A stretch of 64,000 bases of DNA from Rehmannia glutinosa (taxonomy: Eukaryota; Streptophyta; Magnoliopsida; Lamiales; Orobanchaceae): assembly GCA_016081115.2 (NCBI GenBank), contig CM071926.1:11917971-11981970 (forward strand). The letters run 5' to 3'. This document shows positions 32,958-42,909 of the stretch, in pieces; position 1 is the stretch's first letter; each line of letters opens with the position of its first letter. A program made the translations under genes and the position numbers. The notes beneath the pieces were generated by a model that ran no database searches, was not told the origin of the DNA, and saw only the letters and a program-made list of their open reading frames with translations.

Positions 32958-33113
32958 TTGGCCAGTACCGTTCTGCACTTTAAATAAACTTTGGATTGTT
33001 GATGGCCCGATTATGCTCTTAACATAGAAGTCAAAGCACCAACTCTTGCTTCCACTGCTGCAACCCTCTATGATAGCTTTAATACAATCAGCTAATGGGA
33101 GTGTTCGCAACCA
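32958..33113 (-). pseudogene. Exon-like stretch, unidentified gene or gene fragment
   Basis: On the minus strand an acceptor (TTTTTTGTAG, just above 33113) is followed by 52 open codons with normal-looking protein sequence, including WLRTLPLADCIKAI and SWCFDFYVKSIIGPSTIQSL. It ends at a donor (CAA|GTAAGAT at 32958). I do not recognise the family. It may be an exon of a minus-strand gene or a broken copy of one; no start or stop can be placed. Confidence 0.4.
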
Positions 33114-33429
33114 CTACAAAAAAGAGTTATTCTCAGCTTTTGGCTGAAAAAAAAATCACATTTTAGTATTTACAAATGTCAGCTGCTTCTGCTTTTTTTA
33201 ATCAGGATCTAAATGCAATGAGATAAGTGCTTTAGGGATTTTTTCGGTTTGACTTTTACAAACAAAAAACAATTTTGACTTTTTCACCAAATACCATTTT
33301 ATAAAAATAAAGAAACAATTTTAGTTATTTTTTTTCACCAAACACCGATCCGCCTCCCGACTAGCGCCTAGCGGATTTTAGAACACTGCCAAATACTAAC
33401 AAACACTACCAACTTATGCTACAATAAAT

Positions 33430-33544
33430 CCCTTAAAGCGATATCTCATACTTCGCAGGCGCTGTTCCAACGTTCCCTTAAACGTAGCAGGCTCTTCATC
33501 CGAAGAACCAAGGGACATTATAGTCAGTTTTCCCATACTTTTAG
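33430..33544 (-). pseudogene. Second exon-like stretch of the same unidentified gene
   Basis: After an acceptor-like GTTGTTGCAG (33545-33554, minus strand) about 38 codons are open, including MGKLTIMSLGSSDEEPATFK and LEQRLRSMRYRFK. The composition is protein-like. No good donor is seen at its end. It lies about 320 bp upstream of the other stretch on the same strand, and the DNA between them looks like repeat debris. Confidence 0.35.
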
Positions 33545-34453
33545 CTGCAACAACCAGACATCAGTTTACCACACGTGCATTAGCCCCACACAGTCAATGA
33601 ATGCAAAGAATTTGTTCTTCCACATCTTATACAACCTTAGGATTAAACACTATAATCCTAGTTTAATAAGATCACAATCACTCAAAAGCTGTAAGCGTAT
33701 AAAACCATGATAACATCGTCCATAAGACAAATTTCTCCTCCCGCCCATCTCATAATCGTGAGGGGAAACAAATTCAGTTGTAGCCCATTAACCCTCATGG
33801 TGATAACTTTATTTGAAGCATTACAGCAAACATGTCATAGTCCAACACAATATATTCACATAAACCACTGAGAAATATGATAATATAACCAAAATTGCTT
33901 CGCCATATGCTTAATGGAACCTTAACCTCATAACATCTCCACAAAGTTCTCTATGTCAGTTGCATACTCAAGTTTTCATAGGGATCCAAGAATACAACTT
34001 CGCTCCACTTTATAAAAAAATAGGCATGCTCAAACTTGATCTTAATGAATTCTCTAGCATTAGTATTGGCTGGGAGTTAAAACTATTGGTTGCCCCGATA
34101 CAATCACTTCCTCAAGTCAAGAATAGGAAAGCTAATGACAATCCTTCAATGTAATTCAGGATTTTAGTGAACATAAGTCATGACAGCAAACATAGGATTG
34201 CCAAGATTACATTTTTATCCGAGATCAAGAATATTTCTACATAAACGATGTTGGTAAAAAAAATACTATAGGACAATTCAGTACAATAATCCACCTGCCA
34301 ATTAGTATGGCACACAACATCAAACGAATGATAGAGAACATAAAGTTTTGCTTCTGAAGACATAAAAATTTTATTCATTGGTATAAAATCTTCAACAAAC
34401 ACTTGGCTTCATATACAGAAAAAAATTTAAAAAAAAAAACTACAAATATGTTT
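33545..34453. other. Intergenic DNA
   Basis: No further exon, RNA or repeat boundary could be supported. The part next to 34453 should contain the 3' UTR of the RING gene. Confidence 0.45.
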
Positions 34454-35137
34454 CTAGCCCTGCATTTCTTGATCCCTTGTCAAAGAATCACTAATCTCAC
34501 TAGAAATAGTCTGATTAATTTCTCCACTTGTATTCCTACCAAACATGAAGCTCACCCAAATTCCTCTCCTCCTTTCTCCAACACCCTCTCCATTTCTCCT
34601 CTTCTCATCATCATCAATTTCATCCACAGGCATTTCATATCTACAAACAGGGCAAGACCCATGAATCTTCAACCACTTCTCAATACACTCCCCATGAAAC
34701 CTATGCTTACAAGGCATTTCTCTAGCCTTTTCTCCACTCACCCACTCCTCCAAGCAAATAACACATTGATCACCATCGTTTTCACCGCCTACAATTTCTA
34801 CACTCGCCATAGCATCAATTGATGCTTTTGAGGCTGGTGGCCGACCAGTTTTGCCTGAAAACAAATCATTAAGGAAAGAATCAAAGCCCAACGATGAGCT
34901 GTTACTGCTATTGCTGCTGCTTCTTTCTATTACTACCACGTTTTGTGTTAAGGGGTTGATGAGGACGATCCTGTCACGTGACTCACGTGGGGTGTCTTGA
35001 ATTTCTGTTTCTTGAGGTGGGCTTGTGGCGTTTAAGCCTAAGATGAAAGGCAAGAAGAGAGAAACGTCTGTGTTTCTTGAATTTATTAGGGTTTCAAGGA
35101 AGGATGATGGCTCAGATGAAGATGTTTCTGAAGCCAT
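34454..35137 (-). CDS. RING-H2 E3 ubiquitin ligase, MPSR1-like
   Basis: This is an intronless frame of 227 codons starting MASETSSSEPSSFLETLINS. The RING-H2 finger is complete: C125, C128, C143, H145, H148, C151, C162 and C165 (CVICLEEW, MPCKHRFHGEC, GSCPVCR), spaced C-x2-C-x14-C-x-H-x2-H-x2-C-x10-C-x2-C. Such fingers recruit E2 enzymes and direct ubiquitin to substrates. The N-terminal pattern (DVSLFLPFILGL, then TPRESRDRIVLINPLTQNV) resembles Arabidopsis At1g26800 (MPSR1), a cytosolic ligase acting in misfolded-protein control. No membrane segment is clear; the hydrophobic DVSLFLPFILGL is short. The C-terminal tail is charged. The gene is convergent with the MYB-CC gene. Family is sure; orthology is inferred. 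Confidence 0.9.
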   Translation of the reverse strand: MASETSSSEPSSFLETLINSRNTDVSLFLPFILGLNATSPPQETEIQDTPRESRDRIVLINPLTQNVVVIERSSSNSSNSSSLGFDSFLNDLFSGKTGRPPASKASIDAMASVEIVGGENDGDQCVICLEEWVSGEKAREMPCKHRFHGECIEKWLKIHGSCPVCRYEMPVDEIDDDEKRRNGEGVGERRRGIWVSFMFGRNTSGEINQTISSEISDSLTRDQEMQG

Positions 35138-35526
35138 TTTTCAGTTAAAGACCTCAGGAAACAAACAAAGAGGAGGAGAGATTGGAATTCGGGAGCTGTA
35201 ATAAGCAAATTATGGATAAAGAGATTTTTGATGGAACAGAGGAGATGGAAGATGGGGATTTTTAAGGAGAAGATGGGCGCCAATGGGAAGTTTGTAGAAA
35301 GATCTGGAAACATATTTACAAACACTGTTTTGGTTAGTTGAATGACGAATTGTCCTACGTTTTCTTATCTGAGGAGTTGAAGAGTTTTCCAAGGTAGACT
35401 AGATATTTTTCTCGAAGGTTCGATTGAGTACTTGGGCGTTCATAGTAATTCTTGTGGGTTATTTTCGTTAGTTGAAATATACAATCAACATTTTTTTTTC
35501 TATCAAGTAGGTATCTCCACTCCATT

Positions 35527-35605
35527 GAGCACATACCCAACATTTTCTTCGTACTATGGGATAAGATATTCGTCCTTCCAAGAGATGAGACTAATTTGAA
35601 AATCT
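35527..35605. repeat. About 80-bp dispersed repeat, copy 1
   Basis: It is similar to 38080-38160. Shared words include TTGAGCA(C/G)A(T/G)A, ACCCAACA/CCTAACA, TATGGGAT(A/G)AGA and GATGAGA(C/G)TAAT. The nature of the parent repeat is unknown. Confidence 0.55.
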
Positions 35606-35630
35606 TCACGAACACTATCTTAATGAAAAA

Positions 35631-36862
35631 CTGCGTTAATTATGAAACTCGCAAGTGCTATTGGCACGACCATGCAAATAGACGGTCGTTCCCTTACGGG
35701 AGAAGTGGGGCATTTTGTAAGAGTTCTTGTAGAATTGGATTTTAATTATCCATTGCAGGAATTTATTATAGTAGAACGAATAGGCCATTGTTCGTTCGTG
35801 TCGCTCAATTACGAAAATTTGCCAGAGTTCTGCTCTCATTGTCGAATTATTGGACATTCGAGCGCTAATTGCAGGCAAGCGAACAATCAAACGATGAAGC
35901 ATAATGCATAATCTAAAACTGTGGATGGTGCTAAACCAGGCTACCGTCCTGTGCGTGGCCGAGCTCCTGTCCGAGACCATGCTACTACCACTAAGGGTAA
36001 AGCTGTGGATTCAGAACAGTGGGTGCAAGTCAAGAAGCGGACAGCCCGAGCATGTCGTTCTCCGGAAGGGGGTATATCTAATTGCATGTTCAAATTAATA
36101 ATCCTTTTGAGATTCTCAGGGATGAGGATGAACAAATTCCTCATGAAAAGATTAATTCGGAGCAAGTTAAAACTCGCGGGGAGGGATCAAGTCATAACAT
36201 GAGTAATGGTGATTGCATGGGAGATACTAATCATGCAGGGGCAATAAATACTGATCGAAGGATGGTTCTTCATCAACCATTGCAAAGAAAATTGAGTGGT
36301 AGCTTCGGATAATATGGTTATGGCCGCAAGTTTAGATGAAAAAGGTAAAGAGAGCTTGCAACGAGCTATGGACTTGATCTCACGCAAATATGCCTATTAA
36401 TGACTATGAGTTTAACATTGCTACTCCGTCGGAGAGTTTCCAAGCGATGGCGGCAGCCACACAAAAATGGTGGTTAGATATGGCAGAAGAGGAGGAACAA
36501 GAAGACGAGGAACAAGAAGAAGCTTTAAAGACAAAGATTGGTGACCCCTCCACCACTCCGCTTGTCTTTCCCTCATGTGACTCTTGTAAGCTCAAGTCTA
36601 TGACAATTGTGGCTCGTGGAATCATGGGCCGATATTTCACAGGCTACATTAGATCATCAAGAAGATACTCGAGCATGTGCTAAAAAAACAACTAACTTTG
36701 TCATTTGAAGATCTTCTAGAAATAGACGTCCTTCGTTTAAATTGCATTTTTAAGTTATTTTTGTTGTTTTCTTTTTCTGAATTTTAACATTTTCTTTCCT
36801 TTGCTATCGGTTTGTGATAAGGACTTTTTTCTTTCTTTTATATATTTCTGTTTATTAAAAAA
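35631..36862 (+). mobile_element. LINE copy, 5'-truncated, ORF1 only, with 17-bp TSD
   Basis: ACTATCTTAATGAAAAA flanks the copy at 35614-35630 and 36863-36879, and the right end is an A-run (TTATTAAAAAA). Frames give ORF1 from the DUF4283-like region (GEVGHFVRVLVELDFNYPL) through the zinc knuckle FCSHCRIIGHSSANCRQ (about 35827-35877) to the C-terminal part (ESFQAMAAATQKWWLDMAEE). A T-rich 3' UTR follows. There is no ORF2 (endonuclease and RT), so it either came from an internally deleted parent or belongs to an ORF1-only LINE derivative. Stops near 35910, 36050 and 36310 break the frame. Confidence 0.88.
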
Positions 36863-36879
36863 ACTATCTTAATGAAAAA

Positions 36880-37218
36880 TCTAGACACCAAGTTGCTTGA
36901 ATGATCCAGATTAATCTCGTATGCAAGACTAGGCTAGATTATTCTAAATAATTAATTAATTAAACATAAGAAATGGGGAAACTGACATACTAGAACTATC
37001 ACCCACCGACTTGCATTACTATATATATGTGATGGTCTTGTAACATATGTGGGTGCGGCATTAAAATCATAAAGAAAAGAGTGGTAAATGTGTATTATAA
37101 TATATCTTAGTGGAGTGATTAAATTACAAAATTTAGTGCATAATTGTGTGCAACTGTGTAAGAGAGAAAAGGCAAATAATTGTCTTGTGTTGTATCTACA
37201 TTTGCGTCCACTTTTGCA
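36880..37218. other. AT-rich spacer
   Basis: Nothing supported between the two LINE copies. Confidence 0.5.
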
Positions 37219-38075
37219 TTAATAAAATATAATTCTATCTCTCGATCCTTGTTTCAGTAGCCCCGAGCCCAAGTTGGTCCGGATGTTTCCAATCCCCATT
37301 TTTTGCAGGGGAGTGCTCCACCACGGGTTCCACGCAGCCGAGGATGGTGATTTGGCGAGCTCTCGGCCCCCTCGATCAAGCCGAACACGGATGGTTCGTT
37401 TGATCCAAAATGCACATTGATTTATTGGCGGAGGGGTTTGATACGGGATCATTTAGGGGCGTACTTATGTTGGCGTTTCAAAATTCCTTCCAGCGGTGTC
37501 TAGCTTTCATGCCGAGCTACTAGCGCTTGAGATGGGATTGCGGCATGCCCGTAAGCGGTTCTCACTTCCTTGGATCGAGTTGGACGCAGCAACGGCGAAT
37601 TAAAAAGTGGTCACCACGATCACTCGGTGGCCTGCTCTTGGCAGTTAAGATACCCCGATTCGCATTCGGAACATCTTTGAGGACCTTGCACTCGATTTCC
37701 CACATACACGTGTAGAGAGGGGAATCGATATTATGCAGATCAAGCGGAGTTGGGAGTCTGCGGTATTACCATTTGTGTCACTTTGTTGATGAGGGCACGA
37801 CCTCTCACCACCTCCTAGCGCTCATTCGGATGGACGGTTGGGATACCCGAGCTTGATTTTCATAGATCATTGGTTCTCATTGTATTTTTAGATTCTCATT
37901 ATGATAGTCTTTCTAGATATCTTAGTGATAGGTTATTTGTTCTTTGATTTTCTCCGTCTTGATCTTTCATTTGACGTGTATGACATTTTGTTTATTTGAT
38001 ATGGTAGGGGATAAAAAAAAAATGAAATTAAAAAAAAAAAAAATTTAAGTAAAAAAATAAAATAAAAAAAAAAAA
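37219..38075 (+). pseudogene. LINE ORF2 C-terminal RNase H fragment
   Basis: In 37380-37870, frames give NIDGSFDP (the first catalytic Asp of the RVT_3 RNase H domain), LIRDHLGAYL, SSFHAELLALEMGLRHAR (the catalytic Glu) and PWIELDA (a second Asp), then VEREGNRYYAD- near the end. This is the RNase H found at the C-terminus of many plant LINE ORF2 proteins. It is broken by several shifts. T-rich DNA and A-runs (38010-38075) follow, as at a LINE 3' end. It lies on the same strand as the ORF1-only copy but outside its TSD, so it is a separate insertion. Confidence 0.75.
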
Positions 38076-38079
38076 AACC

Positions 38080-38160
38080 CAACTCTTGAGCAGAGACCTA
38101 ACACTTTCATCATGTTATGGGATGAGACATGCGTTATTCCTAGGGATGAGAGTAATCTTC
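38080..38160. repeat. About 80-bp dispersed repeat, copy 2
   Basis: Partner of 35527-35605. It follows directly on the A-runs of the LINE fragment. Confidence 0.55.
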
Positions 38161-39157
38161 TATTGGGAAATAGAACGATCCAACCCCAACTCCCAGCGAC
38201 AATCAGATTTTCAAATCGTTGACCACCCATGCACCCACTTTTAAAGCATGTGGGAAAATAGTAGGCCGGACTCTATATCTATATCTACAATCAACATTAA
38301 ATTCCCTAAAAACAGTGAATCACAAAAGTAAAATGGTTAAATGCTATAATCAAGGTAGTTAGGCCAGTTTGGCCTAACAAGGAATTCTAGACAGTCATGT
38401 TTATGCACTATTGTGCTTGTCAAATTAATTTTTTTGAATTTAAATGTAGTCGAAATTTAATTATTTCAATCCCCATTTATTTCAATTGATACAATTATTG
38501 TACAAGAATATGATTGAAATATTAGCTACCAATCATATTTAATAGAATATTTGCTTGTAAGTCACTGTATAATGTGATAATTAATTTATTTTCTCCAGTT
38601 AATCCTTGCACATTGGGATAAAATACTAATTTATAATGTATGTTCAAAATGTCCATAAAGTTTTTATTTTGATGATGTGGAGATGCTTGATTACGTATCA
38701 CATCTAGTGGCCTGGTCCGAAATCCAGGAACTGTTTGGCCTATTATACTTTATGAATTATGAGATCTTCAAATTATTGACAAATACTATATTAAGCATGA
38801 TTGGATATTTATATTATGTGTGTAAAAAAAAAGATATTGATATTATGCAATCAAGACTGGAAAATAGGGCCTGGGTATTACCATTTGTGTCAATTTTTTA
38901 TTTTAATTCATCAAAAATACCAAAATTTTGAATATTGCGAAGCGAATTAAATAATATGAACTCTTTTTTTTTCCTTGAAAATTATGTACAATATATGTAA
39001 TGCTGGTAGTAGCATCAAAGGATTGATATCAGACTTTGAACAGATAGAGTTGCTTGAATTTGGGTGCACAGGATCTTTCAACCTATAAAAATGCAAATTG
39101 TCAAAGTGGTAGTGGAGTATATATGCCATCTGCATAAAGGTGATGGGCTAGATCCAA
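38161..39157. other. AT-rich intergenic DNA
   Basis: No gene or repeat end recognised. Confidence 0.5.
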
Positions 39158-39324
39158 TAATAATATGGCAAAAACTCATGTAGGATCGTTTACTTGCCTC
39201 AATTGTAAGACCGATCCCATCGATCCGCGGACTGGTCCCCGCGGATCCGTTGAGCTATGATTCACGGGTCAATGCCACTTGTAGTTTTTTTTTTTTTTTC
39301 CTTCTATTTTTTCTGTTTTTTTAA

Positions 39325-40010
39325 GAGTTAAAGTAGTTTTTATGAGAAAAAGATTTCGGTTATTTTAAATAAAGTATCATATTTTTTTAATATAGCCACA
39401 GATTATGATTACATTACATTGACGGTAAAATAAATATATCAGAGTTAAAGCAACACCTTTATGAGTAAACATATATATTTTTTGAGACAAAATATCATGT
39501 TTTAAGAGTAAAAATATCTGTTTTTTTAACTAAAGTATCACATTTTTTAATAATAAATACAAAGAAAGATGAATAATAAATATGATAGAGTTAAAGTAAT
39601 ACTTTTATAAGTAAAAGTATTTATTTTTTGAGATAAAGTAACATATTTTTTAATATAGTCATAAATTATGAATATATTACAATATATATATATATATATA
39701 ACATATTAAAGTAACACTTTTATACGTTAAAATATCTATTTTTTAAGATAAAGTATCATGTTTTTTAATATAGTCACAAATTAGAAATGAAGGAAAGAAG
39801 GAAAAATAAAAAATAAATATGATATAGTTAAAGTAACACTTTTATAAGTAAAAGTATCCATTTGTTGAGATAAAATATCAGATTTATTAATACTGTTACA
39901 AACTAGGAACAAAAAAAGAGGAAAAAAATAAATATGATGTAGTTAAAGTAACACTTTTATAAGTATCCATTTATTGAGATAATGTATCATATTTTTTAAT
40001 AGACTTGGAT
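39325..40010. repeat. AT-rich minisatellite, units of about 115-150 bp
   Basis: About six units begin with a form of GAGTTAAAGTAACACTTTTA (near 39326, 39440, 39588, 39707, 39826 and 39940). Each continues with GTAAAAGTATCCATTTTTTG and AGATAAAGTATCATATTTTT. A TA run of about 22 bp interrupts it near 39682. Confidence 0.8.
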
Positions 40011-40117
40011 TCGATTCTTAGCCTCTGCATTTAGAGGCGTTTTTATTTTTTATTTTTAATTTACCATGCATATTTGTAAATGGGTTTATATAAATGGTTA
40101 TACTAAAATTGCATAAC

Positions 40118-40187
40118 AAGTACTTAGTAGTGTAGTGGTAGAATACTACCTTATTTCTTCAGCGCGGGTTCAATTCCTGCTGAGCGG
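40118..40187 (+). other. tRNA-related sequence (relic or SINE head)
   Basis: TAGTGTAGTGGTAGAATAC fits a pol III A box/D arm, and GCGGGTTCAATTCCTGC forms a proper T arm with the B box GGTTCAATTCC. Spacing is as in a tRNA. No acceptor stem can be formed between the two ends and no convincing anticodon arm is seen, so it is not a working tRNA gene. A T-run follows at about 40190. Confidence 0.5.
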
Positions 40188-40443
40188 ATTTTTTTTTAAA
40201 TAAACACGGGTGGGTCAGGAGTGGGTGTCTTCAAGGCGGATCACGGATGGGGCGGGTGGTGAGGTTGTAGCGGGTGGATTTAGGATCCGTCTTCTTACGG
40301 AATAGGATCCGTAAGACGGTCGTACAAGAGACCTACTCTAATAATATATGCTCAAACATTTATAAGGAAAGTCCAACACGGTATTTTTGCGGTGGGCTTT
40401 ACGCTATATATCCATCTACCACATCTATATATATATATATATA

Positions 40444-41803
40444 TAGGGGGAGGATATAATGAGACCACATATTATAGTGAGACAGTGTGGACTCATCTTA
40501 ACCATCCCTTATCTATATCAATGGCTAAGATAAATAGGGCTTAAAATTACATTAAACATTTAATTAATGCAAAATAAGGATATAATTGTCAAAACAAACA
40601 TATGGGGACCACCCAAATATGGAATCAGTTATTAGGGGAGAGAAAATCACGTGGGGAGAGAGAAAATCGCGAGAAAATCGCGTTGGAGAGAGAAAATCAC
40701 GCATGTCTTTCGCCAAACGCAAAGATGTTGTACACTTATTAATGATTTGTTGTATACTTAACACTATTTTCTTTGTATGCTTAACATAATTTTATCGCAT
40801 ATTAAAATGGTCAAACAAAAATATGTGGGGACCATTAATTAAGGAATCACTTATACGGAGAGAGAATCACGCCATCGACATGTGGGGACCGTTGATTAAT
40901 TAAATCAATTATAGAGAGAAAATCACGTTCATTATTGTGTTGTATATTTAGATATATTTGATGTATACTTAACAATATTATGATGTATATTTAACATATT
41001 TTTACCGCGTATTAAAATGGTCAAACAAAAATATAAGTATACAATAAAATACATATAAGTATACAACAAAACACATATAAGTATACATAAAAAACATAAG
41101 TATACAACAACATAAATACATAAATAAAAAATTAACTACTTATACAAAGAAAACACATCTAAGATACATCGAAAAATATCTAAGATACATCAAAGAAGAA
41201 TTCTACAACAAAGAGTAACAGATTGTCTCCTTCATCTCTCCCAATATCTCTTTTTCCACCATTAACCGCACTAATTAAACTGTCATTGAGATCAATTTAT
41301 CTGATTATAAACAAAAAATTCCATTTACACAGCCGCCGATTTTTTATCTCAGGTATTTATATGTGGTGAAATGAAGAAGAAGAAGAACAGTGAGTAGAAA
41401 TTGAATGACTAAACTGAAAGGATAATTCCATTTGCTGGTATCTTCCTTCATTTTTTTTTTTCTGTTGAAGTATATTTGATAGATAAGGCTTTGCTTACAT
41501 TTTCTTTATTTCCTTGCAGTAGTTTTTAATTTGTAGTTGCTTCATTGTGATTTGCAGAACAAAGATGGTAACGTTCAAATCACACCGCAAAAGGACAAAC
41601 AAAAGAGAAGATGGTGACTGTGCGTATATATGTATGTAATTACAATTTACACAATTACAATGTTACCCTTTTCAGAATTAAAATAAATTAAAAATATTTA
41701 TTAAATTGGGTAAATCTCAACCATCTAAAATTACAGATTTGTGGATAAGATTAGTCCACACTGTCTCACTCTAATTATGTGGTCTCATTTGATCCAATCC
41801 CTA
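40444..41803. mobile_element. TA-flanked inverted-repeat element T1
   Basis: The left end (after a TA run) is TAGGGGGAGGATATAATGAG followed by ACCACATATTATAGTGAGAC. The right end read inward is TAGGGATTGGATCAAATGAG and then ACCACATAATTAGAGTGAGAC. About 60 bp of inverted repeat are shared. Inside are GAGAGAAAATCACG repeats (about 40640-40700) and GTATACTTAACA / AAGTATACAACAAAA repeats on both sides, with no transposase frame. The 1360-bp element is non-autonomous. Any TSD is hidden within the TA runs. Confidence 0.8.
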
Positions 41804-41816
41804 TATATATATATAT

Positions 41817-42612
41817 GATTTGGTTCAAATGAGACCACCCTTCATAGGTGAGACAGTATGGACTCATCATACCCATTGATCTTAAAAAATGAAGGGATGT
41901 GTTAATTCAGTTTTTTTAATTATTTCCTGATTTTCGCTGATTTTAAGGGTAAGATTGTAATTTTGTAATTCAAATTAGTGGTCCCGGGCGGATTTTTGGG
42001 TGAAATTGACACTCACGGATTTTGTGGCGGAATTTAAGGAACCTGTTTTCTTTCCAAATATTTTTATTTTACAACATAGTTAGGGTTCTTTTACTGCATA
42101 ATTAGACATCAAATAATGTATATTTAGTTATTTTGTTGGCACTGTTTTATGAAAACAAGACATAATTGATATAACGTACTGCATATGTAGTTATACTGCA
42201 CTGCATAAATAGGTTCAATATAATGTATATTGAGTTATGAAATTGGGATGTTGCTTTTGGAAATTATAAAAATGGGATGTTACATAATGTACTGCATATT
42301 TAGTTATTCCACAATGCATAGATAGTTTCTAGATAATACATAGTTAGTTGATTTTGTTGCATAGTTTATGACATCTTGCATAGTTGGATATACTGTACTA
42401 CATATTAGTTTTTTACGCTGCATAGATAGTTTTCAGATAATGCATATTTAGTTGAGTTTTGTTGCATATTTAGTTTTCGAACTAACTGTTCGTTATTTCT
42501 CTGTAATATTGCACCGATTTTTCTTGTTTTTTCTCTGTAATTTTCATGAACTATAATTTTCAAGTTCTTCACAGTTTTCTTTATTTGTGTTAATTAATGG
42601 AGGAATGAGAGA

Positions 42613-42646
<34 letters not shown>

Positions 42647-42870
42647 CGTGAGATTGGGAAAATTGGGAGATATATGAGAGAGATAGAGATTTGATTCTAT
42701 TTTTGTAACTAACTTGTTATGTTATTTTACCCTACTACCCTTATATTGATTAAATTAATATTTTAATATATTTTTTATCCATTAAATCATACTCATTGAT
42801 TAATAGTGGAGGATGGTTGAGATTAGTCCATTGTGTCTCACCTAGAGACATGTTCTCACTTGATCCTCCT

Positions 42871-42874
<4 letters not shown>
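41817..42874. mobile_element. TA-flanked inverted-repeat element T2
   Basis: The left end GATTTGGTTCAAATGAGACC and then CTTCATAGGTGAGACAGTATG pairs with the right end, read inward: TAGGAGGAGGATCAAGTGAG and then CTAGGTGAGACACAATGG. Internal repeats are of the type GCATATTTAGTTA (about 42120-42480), and a GAGAGA run lies at about 42607-42646. It is separated from T1 only by a TA run of about 13 bp, and from T3 only by one of about 30 bp. Confidence 0.75.

Positions 42875-42909
<35 letters not shown>

Larger units (their letters stand above)
39167..40338. mobile_element. Mutator-like non-autonomous element with minisatellite core (copy 1)
   Basis: TAATAATAT lies at 39158-39166 and 40339-40347. 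The right end read inward is GAGTAGGTCTCTTGTACGAC, close to the left end of the element at 45489 (GAGTAGGTCTCCTATCAGAC). The left end GGCAAAAACTCATGTAGGAT is like that element's other end (CACAAAAACTCCTATCAGAC). Both ends continue into GC-rich words around GGATCCG. The core is an AT-rich minisatellite plus a tRNA-like piece. The TSD is AT-rich and could be chance alone, but the matching ends support it. Confidence 0.65.

Noticed and set aside
40118..40187. Functional tRNA gene
   Set aside because: No acceptor stem or convincing anticodon arm can be formed; kept only as a tRNA-related sequence.
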